A DNA stretch of 7,046 nucleotides from Bacteroidota bacterium (GTDB lineage: Bacteria > Bacteroidota > Bacteroidia > Bacteroidales > CG2-30-32-10). The DNA lies in NCBI GenBank assembly GCA_013334735.1, contig JAAXXA010000148.1, positions 1 to 7,046 of the forward strand, read 5' to 3'. A program made the translations under genes and the position numbers. Under the pieces are notes generated by a model. The model did not search any database. It was not told the DNA's origin and was given only the letters and a program-made list of their open reading frames with translations. Shown in pieces: positions 1 through 6,087 of this stretch. Every line of letters starts with the position of its first letter. Within the stretch, counting starts at the first letter, position 1.

Positions 1-318
1 AATTCCTGCAACATCTTTGTCCATATCAGTTAAGCCGTCATTCACATCAACCAGAAAAAGGATAGAATCGCTTTCTTCAATTGCTAAATTTACCTGTTTG
101 CGTATTTCATCTTCAAAAATATCATCGGATCCCATCACATAACCGCCGGTATCAATAACTGAAAATTCTTTTCCGTTCCAATCAGCTTTTCCATAGTGCC
201 TGTCGCGGGTAACGCCACTTGTAGCATCAACAATTGCCTGACGAGTTTCCACAAGGCGATTGAAAAATGTTGATTTTCCAACATTCGGTCGTCCTACTAT
301 TGCTACTATATTTCCCAT
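1..318 (-). CDS. der: Ribosome biogenesis GTPase Der (EngA), N-terminal part
   Basis: Der is a tandem-domain GTPase needed for maturation of the 50S ribosomal subunit in the cytoplasm. The 106 codons seen here cover most of the first G domain. They begin MGNIVAIVGRPNVGKST, with the Walker A/G1 loop GRPNVGKS at residues 9-16, the G2 threonine in SGVTRDR (about 34-40) and G3 DTGG at 56-59. The expected NKxD (G4) motif, the second G domain and the KH-like C-terminal domain lie beyond the window edge. The ATG at 318-316 gives exactly the usual Der start, so the start is secure. A good Bacteroidota -7 box lies about 23 bases upstream. In many Bacteroidota der follows era; here the upstream side is instead non-coding DNA and an IS remnant, so a local rearrangement is possible (inference). 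The identification is near certain. Confidence 0.97.
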   Translation of the reverse strand, partial: MGNIVAIVGRPNVGKSTFFNRLVETRQAIVDATSGVTRDRHYGKADWNGKEFSVIDTGGYVMGSDDIFEDEIRKQVNLAIEESDSILFLVDVNDGLTDMDKDVAGI

Positions 319-340
319 ACTATTGCTTTTAAATAACTTG

Positions 341-348
341 CAAAGATA
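341..348 (-). promoter_or_regulatory. Probable -7 box of the der promoter
   Basis: Read on the minus strand this is TATCTTTG, a full match to the Bacteroidota primary-sigma -7 consensus TAnnTTTG. It lies 22 bases before the der start codon, which predicts a very short 5' untranslated region. No convincing TTTG -33 element was seen at the usual 19-21 base spacing, so the call rests on the -7 box and its position. Confidence 0.5.
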
Positions 349-497
349 GTAAATTTGGGGATTGTTTTTTAGACAAAATTTATCGGCTTAGGTGGAACGT
401 AAAATTGCTTTTAGGATTTTGATACAAATGCTTAAGTAGCCACCTGCTATGATATAGCTCTGCCGCTTAAATTATTACTTTTCTGTCATACGAACCA

Positions 498-590
498 CTA
501 CCCCGCCACTGAATGCAAACGCCAGTTACCAGCTAGCATTGATTCGACCATGTCATTAAAAGCCTTGTCCGTCCAATGTTTCGTACTCAT
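498..590 (-). CDS. Possible 30-residue open reading frame, function unknown
   Basis: A short minus-strand frame starts at ATG 590-588 and ends with TAG at 500-498. The peptide begins MSTKHWTDKAFNDMVESM and ends NWRLHSVAG. The first two thirds could form an acidic amphipathic helix. There is no clear ribosome binding site and no promoter. I do not recognise the peptide. It sits in the G+C-shifted block, so it may be the leftover 5' end of a longer gene that was broken, or it may be chance. Low confidence that it is expressed. Confidence 0.2.
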   Translation of the reverse strand: MSTKHWTDKAFNDMVESMLAGNWRLHSVAG

Positions 591-630
591 GTGTGATTTT
601 CTGGGTGTTTATTTCACATTTTTGCATTAA

Positions 631-1857
631 GTCATTTTTGATTTGATTTCTCAAATAGGTTTGGATAAAATAAAAAACTTATTACTCTTGAATTTGGTGG
701 CCATAAGGATAGTGGAGCCCGCATCAAAACTCCGTTCTATTGAGCTTTTAGATACTTATTTTGGGATAAAACACAGAAGGCAAAGTTATTACCAATCAGC
801 TCCACAATGGCTTGTGTTGAAAGAAAAAATTGAGACAATCGTTGTAGATTTTGCAAAGAAAATTTACGATTTCAAATTTGATTTATTGATTTATGATGTA
901 ACCACATTATATTTTGAGACATTTGAAGAAGATGATTTGAGAAAAAACGGTTTTTCAAAAGATAACAAATCACAGCAGCCACAAATTTTGGTAGCTCTGA
1001 TGGTTTCCAAAGAAGGTTTTCCTGTAGCCTACGAAATCTTTACTGGCAATACTATTGAAGGACACACCATTATCCCTGTATTGAATAATTTTATAAAGAA
1101 ACACGCTGTAATTGAGTTTACAGTGGTAGCCGATGCTGCCATGATTAGAGCCAACAACATTCGGGAACTTTTGAATAACAAAATTAATTACATTGTTGGT
1201 GCAAGATTCGGGAACTTATTTAATGAATTGATAGCGCAAATTGATAAAAATATCATTCGAGAAGATGGTAAAAGCATAAGGATAAAAACAGATAATGGTT
1301 TTTTGATTTGCAGCTATTCTTCACTTCGATATCGAAAAAGATATTTATGAAATGGAGAAGCAAATTGCTAAAGCGAAACAAATCATTGAAAACCCTTCAA
1401 AATATAAAAAAGTAAAGTTTACAAAATCCATTGATGAAAAAGTAGAGCTTAACAATGCATTGATTGATAAATCTAAAACCTACTAGGGATAAAGGGATAT
1501 TGCACAAATTTGGAAGAAAATCTTGTAAACAATCAGACAATTATCGAACGCTATCATGAACTATATAAAATAGAACAAGCCTTTAAAATATCAAAAAGCG
1601 ATTTACAAACGAGACCTATTTTCCATTTTAAAGAAGAACCAATAAGACTACATATCTTAATCTGTTTTATGGCGCTTGTAATATCAAAACATATTGAATT
1701 AACTACTGGCGATTCAATCAGAAAATTTACAACCGAATGTAAAAAGATTACAGATGCACGAATGCTCAATAAAATATCCAATAAAGAAATCAGAATACGG
1801 ACAAAATACAACGATAAAATTATAAAAATTATCCAAGCTCTATCTCTGTCGCACTAA
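631..1857 (+). pseudogene. IS1634-like (IS4 superfamily) DDE transposase, 5'-truncated and frameshifted
   Basis: The frame resumes at about 631 (VIFDLISQIGLDKIK) just after a stop at 628-630. It matches the point where IS1634-type transposases enter their conserved core; family members normally carry roughly 70-100 further residues before it, which are missing here. The only initiator-like codon is TTG 643. The first catalytic Asp is in LIYDVTTLYFE (codon 895-897), the second in VVADAAMIRA, and the catalytic Glu is in YHELYKIEQAF (codon 1573-1575), followed by KSDLQTRPIFHF. The frame is broken twice. One extra A in the run 1335-1339 shifts reading so that YEMEKQIAKAKQII continues in another frame. 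One missing A in the run 1475-1478 restores the original frame at LLGIKGYCTNLEEN. With both repaired, about 404 codons read through to TAA 1855-1857. No inverted terminal repeats could be paired. It is a dead remnant unless the indels are sequencing errors; even then the N-terminus is absent. Confidence 0.92.
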
Positions 1858-1986
1858 AGTGGACAAGTCAGGAAAAAAGATGATTTTGAACCGCCTGCAA
1901 AGGAACTTTCAGTAGAAATAAATTGCGATAAATACGAAAGTAAACGAAAAAAAGATACTAAAGATCCGTTTAAAGATTGTTTGTAA
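1858..1986 (+). pseudogene. C-terminal fragment of an unidentified protein
   Basis: Immediately after the transposase stop an open frame continues to TAA 1984-1986. It reads KDDFEPPAKELSVEIN, then CDKYESKRKKDTKD, and ends PFKDCL. The mix of charged residues and the codon use resemble a real Bacteroidota protein tail rather than random AT-rich DNA. There is no start codon or ribosome binding site, so I read it as the 3' end of a gene interrupted or deleted by the IS insertion. The exact join with the IS is uncertain; the first few codons (1858-1875) may belong to the IS end. The parent protein is not recognised. Confidence 0.4.
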
Positions 1987-1987
1987 T

Positions 1988-2039
1988 ACCAATTGTTAAT
2001 ATAAAATAGTTCAAAAGATATTTAATATTTTACAATGGT
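1988..2039. repeat. AT-rich imperfect inverted repeat, MITE-like
   Basis: The arm 1988-2008 (ACCAATTGTTAATATAAAATA) pairs imperfectly with 2019-2039, whose reverse complement begins ACCATTGTAAAATATT. About three quarters of positions pair, with two bulges and a loop of about ten bases. It lies directly after the gene fragment ending at 1986 and just before a GC-rich palindrome. Dispersed intergenic repeats of this general form are common in Bacteroidota. Whether this one is multi-copy cannot be seen from one window. Confidence 0.4.
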
Positions 2040-2042
2040 AAT

Positions 2043-2066
2043 GCCGACATGTCGGGACAGGTCGGC
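2043..2066. repeat. GC-rich 24-bp palindrome, REP-like
   Basis: GCCGACATGTC at 2043-2053 pairs with GACAGGTCGGC at 2056-2066, with one A-G mismatch (2049/2060) and a very short loop. At about two thirds G+C it stands out sharply from the AT-rich surroundings. Short GC-rich palindromes built on CCGAC/GTCGG units are frequent dispersed intergenic elements in Bacteroidota genomes (general knowledge). There is no following T-run, so it is not a typical intrinsic terminator. Confidence 0.6.
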
Positions 2067-2147
2067 GATGCAATAGATGTTAAGGAATCTGTTTACATTT
2101 CAGATTGGACTAATTCGGTATTATTTTTAGGACACTACATTATTTAA
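2049..2147 (+). CDS. Possible small ORF or gene tail (32 residues), unknown
   Basis: From ATG 2049 inside the palindrome a frame runs to TAA 2145-2147. The sequence includes GDAIDVKESVYISDWTNSV and ends LFLGHYII. The frame is open further upstream to about 2010. It has no ribosome binding site. The part after the palindrome has protein-like composition and ends right at the terminator stem, so it may be the tail of a decayed gene. It is not recognised and may be chance. Confidence 0.15.
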   Translation: MSGQVGDAIDVKESVYISDWTNSVLFLGHYII

Positions 2148-2186
2148 CAAAAAAGGCTGCTTATTTAAGCAGCCTTTTTTGTTAAA
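2143..2186. terminator. Strong bidirectional intrinsic terminator
   Basis: A perfect inverted repeat of about 21 bp with a two-base centre: the core GGCTGCTTA / TAAGCAGCC is flanked by six A on the left and six T on the right. It therefore has a U-tract in either direction. It lies 10 bases beyond the stop codon of the minus-strand collagen-like gene and is most likely its terminator. It would also stop plus-strand transcription coming out of the transposase remnant. Confidence 0.93.
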
Positions 2187-2195
2187 ATTTAAGAA

Positions 2196-3830
2196 TCAAG
2201 GATAATAATAATTGCTGTTTACAAATAAGTTACCCGTAGAAGTTGGATTAGGTGTGCCCATTGCTACATTTTGACTATAATTAACTTTTATAGTAGAAGA
2301 ATATGACAGCGCCATTGTTGACCGCCAAAATGTATTGCCCTGAATATTTACTGAGGTGTATCCGTAACTATTTCCATCAGCCGGATATATACGAATAATT
2401 CTGGGATCTGCAGTTTGCATTAAAAATTTATTATCCTGAATACTGTATATTTTATATCCTGAATATTCTGGATCTATATTTATTACTTCACTTTCGCCTG
2501 TTAATACTCCATGAAACTGATTATCTGCAATAGTAACCACGTTAGGAGCTATATATGTAGTACCTACTTTAATTTTTGAATTATCGCAAGAATTATTTGT
2601 AAAAGTAAAATCGGATTGAAAAGCATTAATAGTTGTATTATCTAAATTGCAACCTTCAATTTTACTTAAGCTACCTTGATTCACAGCTCCACCATCGCCA
2701 ATATAACTATCGTTAATTTCCGAATTAATAAATCCGATCATTCTGGGAAATGTACAATTATTTACAGTTGAATTAATGATAGTACCAAGCTTTTCTATGT
2801 ATCCGGTGGTCACATTTGAAAATGTGCAATTGTAAAACATACATTCCCATCCGATACGGGGGCAATTTCCTATGAAAGTACAATTAATAAACATTCCATA
2901 ATTAGCATCAAAATCAATATCTTCAAATTCTACACCATTAAAAACACAATCATTTCCGATATAAAGTTTACGAACACCGTTTCCGATAAAAGACCCTCCT
3001 GTTACAACTAATGAATTATTGTCTAATCCATGATAATCTCCCGTCAGAGTGATAGCTTCTGATACTATTACATAATTATTATCAGGTACGGTAGTAGTTG
3101 TATGATTTGCGTTTGTAAGTGTAATTATTCCTGCTGCGCTAACATTTGAAGGAGCCCATGCTGTTCCGTTCCATATTAATGCCTGACCGCTAGTAGGTGC
3201 TGTACTTGATATAGGGCGAGTTTGCAAACCTATAACTGTAGGGTTAGGAAATGTTCCACTTAAATCTCCACCTGCATTTCCAGAAGGACCAACACCAGAA
3301 CCTGTTGGACCGGTAATTCCTGTAGGACCTGTTACTCCTGTAGGACCGGCAGGCCCACTACCTGAGCCTGTAGGACCTGTAGGACCGGTAGGACCTACGG
3401 AACCTGAACCGCCACCGCTTCCTGCATTAGCAGCATACATGGCAAAAGGAACAGTAAGTAATTGTGATGCTCCCATATTGGTAAAATTTGTTCCATTATT
3501 TGGATCCATTTCAACTTTTAACCAATACGAACCTGTTGCCCATGAAATAGTATTAAAAGTTCCTGTTGGTTGGGTACCAAGTCCAATAGAAAGTGTAAAC
3601 AACCCAAACTGATTTGTAGTTACAGAATGTATTTCCGTATATATTGCTGTTGCTGTAGCTGAGCCAGGTAAAATTGATATTCGTATTTTCATATCACGGT
3701 TTGTATATGCTAGTCCCCCTGCATCTCTTGCCACAGCCTGATAATTGAATGCCTGCGGTACCTGTGCATCTGTTTTGGCGGCAAATACCAGCAGCCAAGA
3801 AATTAAAATTGACAATAAAGTTTTTTTCAT
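2196..3830 (-). CDS. Secreted collagen-like protein with a parallel beta-helix domain
   Basis: A 544-residue exported protein of unknown precise role, probably at the cell surface. Residues 1-22 form a signal peptide (MKK, hydrophobic core LLSILISWLLVFAA, cleavage likely after DA at 22). Residues 23-136 are the N-terminal module common in Bacteroidota collagen-like and tail-fibre-like proteins, starting QVPQAFNYQAVARD and ending LLTVPFAMYAANA. Residues 146-183 are Gly-X-Y triplets rich in GPTGPTG. Residues 187-230 are a tail-fibre-like linker (GGDLSGTFPNPTV, then ALIWNGTAWAPSN). Residues from about 250 to 540 are a right-handed beta-helix with recurring Asn-turn rungs such as INCTF, YNCTF, NNCTF, DNQF, DNKF and GNTF. 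No catalytic signature, LPXTG, lipobox or obvious type IX secretion C-terminal domain is visible. It is transcribed alone, has a strong terminator just downstream, and shows no convincing promoter box upstream. Adhesion or glycan binding are guesses; domain calls are firm, function is not. Confidence 0.87.
   Translation of the reverse strand: MKKTLLSILISWLLVFAAKTDAQVPQAFNYQAVARDAGGLAYTNRDMKIRISILPGSATATAIYTEIHSVTTNQFGLFTLSIGLGTQPTGTFNTISWATGSYWLKVEMDPNNGTNFTNMGASQLLTVPFAMYAANAGSGGGSGSVGPTGPTGPTGSGSGPAGPTGVTGPTGITGPTGSGVGPSGNAGGDLSGTFPNPTVIGLQTRPISSTAPTSGQALIWNGTAWAPSNVSAAGIITLTNANHTTTTVPDNNYVIVSEAITLTGDYHGLDNNSLVVTGGSFIGNGVRKLYIGNDCVFNGVEFEDIDFDANYGMFINCTFIGNCPRIGWECMFYNCTFSNVTTGYIEKLGTIINSTVNNCTFPRMIGFINSEINDSYIGDGGAVNQGSLSKIEGCNLDNTTINAFQSDFTFTNNSCDNSKIKVGTTYIAPNVVTIADNQFHGVLTGESEVINIDPEYSGYKIYSIQDNKFLMQTADPRIIRIYPADGNSYGYTSVNIQGNTFWRSTMALSYSSTIKVNYSQNVAMGTPNPTSTGNLFVNSNYYYP
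3279..3395 (-). repeat. Collagen-triplet coding repeat tract
   Basis: This stretch encodes residues 146-184 of the collagen-like protein. It is built from near-identical 9-base units encoding GPT, with variants GPA, GVT, GIT and GSG. The short similar units make it a candidate for length change by slippage or recombination. The interrupted triplets (GSGSG, GSGVG) split it into two or three short blocks. Confidence 0.85.
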
Positions 3831-4014
3831 AATTCTTAGATTTAATTGATTAATTGGTTAATTTATTTTGAAAAAATATAAGATTTAATAAATAAAATAT
3901 TCCAACAGATAATGTTATAAATATTTTGGGTTGTAAAATTAATAAAGTTTTTATAAAAATAAAATTAAAAAACGTTTTTTTTAAAATCTCTGTAATTTTT
4001 TTGATTTGAGAATT

Positions 4015-5403
4015 TTATGATTTTATAAAATTTTCAATCTCGTCAATAGTTTTAGGAATAGGTCTTCCCAATACTTTGTATCCATTAGCCGTTACCAGTA
4101 TATCATCTTCAATTCGAATGCCGCCGAAAGTTCTGTAATTTTCAACTTTTTCGTAATTAATAAATTCTGCAAATTTGTTTTCGGCTTTCCATAAATCAAT
4201 TAAAGCGGGGATAAAATAAATACCCGGTTCTACGGTAAGCACAAAGCCTTCCTGCAAACGTCTTCCAAGTCTTAAATAAGCTGTTCCAAATTGATCTATC
4301 GGTTTTATTTCCTCATCATAACCAACATAATTCTGTCCAATATCTTCCATGTCGTGTACATCAAGACCCATCATGTGACCAAGTCCGTGTGGAAAGAAAA
4401 ATGCATGAGCTCCTTGTTTTACCGCTTCATCCGTATCGCCTTTCATCAGTCCGATATTTTTAAGTCCTTCAGCAATTACTTTACAAGCAATCAAATGAAT
4501 GCTCTGATATGTAATGCCCGGTTTTATTGCTTCAATTGCTGCCATTTGCGAATCAAGAACAATCTGGTAAATTTCTTTTTGTTTTTGAGTAAATTTACCA
4601 CTAACAGGAACTACTCTTGTGTGATCAGTTGCATAATGCAAAGGCGATTCAACACCGGCATCTACAAGCAGCAAATCGCCATCCTTCATTATATTGCTGT
4701 GGTCATGTCCGTGAAGTGTTTCTCCGCGAACAGACAAAATAATTGGAAAAGAAACACTCCCTCCGCACGAAAGAGCAATACCTTCAATTGTTCCGGCAAT
4801 TGCACTTTCATGAACGCCCGGTTTTGCCATTTGCATTGCAGTAGTATGCATTATGTAAGCAACTTCCATATAGCGTTCAATTTCTTCTATTTCAATTTTT
4901 TCTTTTATAGAACGAATGTTTACTATAGCTTTAATAAGTTCAACGGAAGTGTTTTCTTTAAGTTTATCAATATGAATATTTAATAAATTGCTCAATAATA
5001 TCTTGTTATCAGTGCGATATTGCGGCAAAAAATGAATTTTCCGGTTTTGTTTTAATGCGCTTTCGATATATTCAGAAAGTTTTTCAAACTTTTCAGTAAT
5101 GTTAATCCCTGCTTTAAGCGCTTTGCTTTTAATATTTTCCTGAGGTCCTGTCCAGATGATATCTTCAATATCAATATCATTTCCAAAAATAATATCTTGG
5201 TTTTTGTCAACATCTATAATACCCGCCATTCCCGGCATATCTATACCAAAAAAATATAAAAAATTGCTATCCTGCCTGAAATGATAAATGTTAGCAGGAT
5301 AATTCATAGGCGAATCGTTATTACCAAGTATAAGGATAATCCCGTTGTTTATTTGTTTGCGGAGTTTGTTTCTCCTTTCGGAATAAACTTTTTCGTTGAA
5401 CAT
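4015..5403 (-). CDS. pepP: Xaa-Pro aminopeptidase (aminopeptidase P, M24B)
   Basis: A 462-residue cytoplasmic metallopeptidase that removes N-terminal residues preceding proline. Residues 1 to about 140 are the AMP_N domain, including FRQDSNFLYFFGID at 42-55. The remainder is the pita-bread catalytic fold. The five dinuclear metal ligands can be placed by family comparison: D248 (LLVDAG), D260 (YATDHTR), H343 (in PHGLGHMMGLDVHD), E392 (TVEPGIYF) and E432 (GIRIEDDI). H339 and H350 match the catalytic histidines of the E. coli enzyme. Length and motifs are complete, so it should be active. The ATG at 5403-5401 puts the normal MFNEKVYSERR start in place. It is divergent from rpiB, with 136 bases between the starts. 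No perfect TAnnTTTG box was found on its side. The collagen-like gene follows on the same strand after 184 bases and is probably a separate transcript. Confidence 0.96.
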   Translation of the reverse strand: MFNEKVYSERRNKLRKQINNGIILILGNNDSPMNYPANIYHFRQDSNFLYFFGIDMPGMAGIIDVDKNQDIIFGNDIDIEDIIWTGPQENIKSKALKAGINITEKFEKLSEYIESALKQNRKIHFLPQYRTDNKILLSNLLNIHIDKLKENTSVELIKAIVNIRSIKEKIEIEEIERYMEVAYIMHTTAMQMAKPGVHESAIAGTIEGIALSCGGSVSFPIILSVRGETLHGHDHSNIMKDGDLLLVDAGVESPLHYATDHTRVVPVSGKFTQKQKEIYQIVLDSQMAAIEAIKPGITYQSIHLIACKVIAEGLKNIGLMKGDTDEAVKQGAHAFFFPHGLGHMMGLDVHDMEDIGQNYVGYDEEIKPIDQFGTAYLRLGRRLQEGFVLTVEPGIYFIPALIDLWKAENKFAEFINYEKVENYRTFGGIRIEDDILVTANGYKVLGRPIPKTIDEIENFIKS

Positions 5404-5461
5404 GTGTTTAAAATTAAAATTTCCGCTAATTTACATTTTTTTTATAGCACATTACTTTCAA

Positions 5462-5493
5462 TTTGGTTAATAAAATAATTAACTGTAATTTTG
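5462..5493 (+). promoter_or_regulatory. Bacteroidota-type promoter of the rpiB-deoC operon
   Basis: TTTG at 5462-5465 (-33) and TAATTTTG at 5486-5493 (-7, full match to TAnnTTTG) are separated by 20 bases, the spacing expected for the Bacteroidota primary sigma factor. Transcription should start near 5500, leaving about 40 bases of leader before ATG 5540. AGGA at 5529-5532 may serve as a weak ribosome binding site. No operator palindrome was identified. Confidence 0.7.
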
Positions 5494-5539
5494 TTCGATT
5501 AAAAAATATAATAATTGAAGAGAATAATAGGATAATAAT

Positions 5540-6031
5540 ATGGTAAATAGTGATTTGGCAAATATCAGCGATCAGGTTAAAAGAGTTGCAATAGGTTCCG
5601 ATCATGCTTCTTACGATTCTAAAGAAATGCTAAAAATGTATCTTCAAACTATTGGTTATAAGGTTGTAGATGTAGGAACGAATAACAGTACAACAAAAGT
5701 TGACTATCCTGATTTTGCTTATGCTGTTGCAAAAAAAGTTGTGAGCGGAGAATGTGAGCGCGGAATTATGCTTGATGGTGCCGGTATTGGTTCATCAATG
5801 GTTTGCAATAAAGTTAAAGGAATAAGAGCTGCTTTATGCTGGAGTGCAAAAACAGTAATAAACAGCAGGGAGCATAATAATTCAAATGTATTAACACTAG
5901 GTACATTGCAGCATAATGCAGATGAATTATGCTCGATGGCTAAGTTATGGCTCGAAACACGATTTGAAGGTGGGCGCCACTGGCCCAGAATAAATAAAAT
6001 GATGTCTATTGAAAGAACAGGAGGTTTATAA
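5540..6031 (+). CDS. rpiB: RpiB/LacAB-family sugar-phosphate isomerase with variant active site
   Basis: A 163-residue member of the family of ribose-5-phosphate isomerase B and the galactose-6-phosphate isomerase subunits, which interconvert aldose and ketose phosphates. Compared with E. coli RpiB it has about 14 extra N-terminal residues. Conserved features are SDH (20-22), DVGTNNSTTKVDYPDFA (44-60), NKVKGIRAALC (90-100), SREHNNSNVLTLG (109-121) and EGGRHWPR (143-150). In E. coli the catalytic cysteine lies in GILICGTGVG; here the aligned segment is GIMLDGAGIG (75-84), so D79 replaces Cys and A81 replaces Thr. This is seen directly; the effect is unknown. Ser-type variants with a different catalytic base exist in actinobacterial RpiB, so loss of Cys need not mean inactivity. 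It is first in an operon with deoC, its stop codon overlapping the deoC start. The pairing suggests a role in BMC sugar-phosphate use rather than the general pentose pathway. The family is certain, the substrate is not. Confidence 0.9.
   Translation: MVNSDLANISDQVKRVAIGSDHASYDSKEMLKMYLQTIGYKVVDVGTNNSTTKVDYPDFAYAVAKKVVSGECERGIMLDGAGIGSSMVCNKVKGIRAALCWSAKTVINSREHNNSNVLTLGTLQHNADELCSMAKLWLETRFEGGRHWPRINKMMSIERTGGL
6020..6024 (+). promoter_or_regulatory. Strong Shine-Dalgarno for deoC with TAATG coupling
   Basis: GGAGG lies six bases before ATG 6031, inside the last codons of rpiB. The rpiB stop and deoC start share one base (TAATG). Such a strong site is unusual in Bacteroidota, and it fixes the deoC start, so the N-terminal extension is truly translated. 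Confidence 0.75.
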
Positions 6032-6087
6032 TGGAACAAAATGAATTAATTGACAAAATTACTAAAGAAATTATGTCGCGACTTAAT
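6031..6087 (+). other. Predicted BMC encapsulation peptide of DeoC
   Basis: Residues 1-19 of DeoC. L6, I7, I10, I14, M15 and L18 fall on one face of a helix, while E5, D8, K9, K12, E13 and R17 fall on the other. The pattern strongly resembles encapsulation peptides of known BMC cargo enzymes such as PduP. Residues 20-37 are a polar, Gln/Ser-rich linker before the barrel. It is an extension, not part of the aldolase fold. Confidence 0.8.

Larger units (their letters stand above)
319..630. other. Non-coding stretch with a G+C-shifted block
   Basis: This interval between der and the transposase remnant holds no recognisable gene. Positions 319-430 are AT-rich and include the der promoter. From about 431 to 600 the composition changes: 481-590 is roughly 46% G+C against about one third in neighbouring DNA. 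A small hairpin (GCTAT at 446-450, ATAGC at 454-458) lies in this block, as does a 30-codon minus-strand reading frame listed separately. The block may be a remnant of a mobile element or of a gene from another background. No terminal repeats that would define its ends were found. Confidence 0.4.

Noticed and set aside
350..357. TAAATTTG as a plus-strand -7 box
   Set aside because: It fits the consensus but has no -33 element at proper spacing and no intact plus-strand gene downstream.
1335..1478. Programmed frameshifting in the transposase
   Set aside because: Expression would need a +1 shift and then a -1 shift about 45 codons later, with no classic slippery heptamer or stimulatory structure seen. 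Indels in A-runs explain it better.
1484..1500. Resemblance of TAGGGATAAAGGGATAT to an I-SceI recognition site
   Set aside because: It differs from the recognition sequence in its second half and is explained by the conserved transposase codons for LGIKGY.
1554..1811. Minus-strand open frame inside the transposase 3' part
   Set aside because: The plus strand carries the conserved YHELYKIEQAF and KSDLQTRPIFHF transposase motifs; the antisense frame is incidental.
571..1877. Terminal inverted repeats of the IS (GTCC near 571 against GTGGAC near 1859)
   Set aside because: The match is only five contiguous bases and then fails, no target duplication is visible, and the left end of the transposase gene is missing.
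3279..3395. CRISPR-like or tandem non-coding repeat
   Set aside because: The units are 9 bases long, in frame, and encode Gly-X-Y triplets in a secreted protein.
3967..3982. AAAAAACGTTTTTT palindrome as the pepP terminator
   Set aside because: The stem has only one G-C core step and would be very unstable; in this AT-rich gap it may be chance.
4291..4983. Long plus-strand open frame opposite the aminopeptidase gene
   Set aside because: It is antisense to a complete, motif-rich M24 peptidase, and its Phe/Asn/Cys-rich translation has no protein-like domain pattern.
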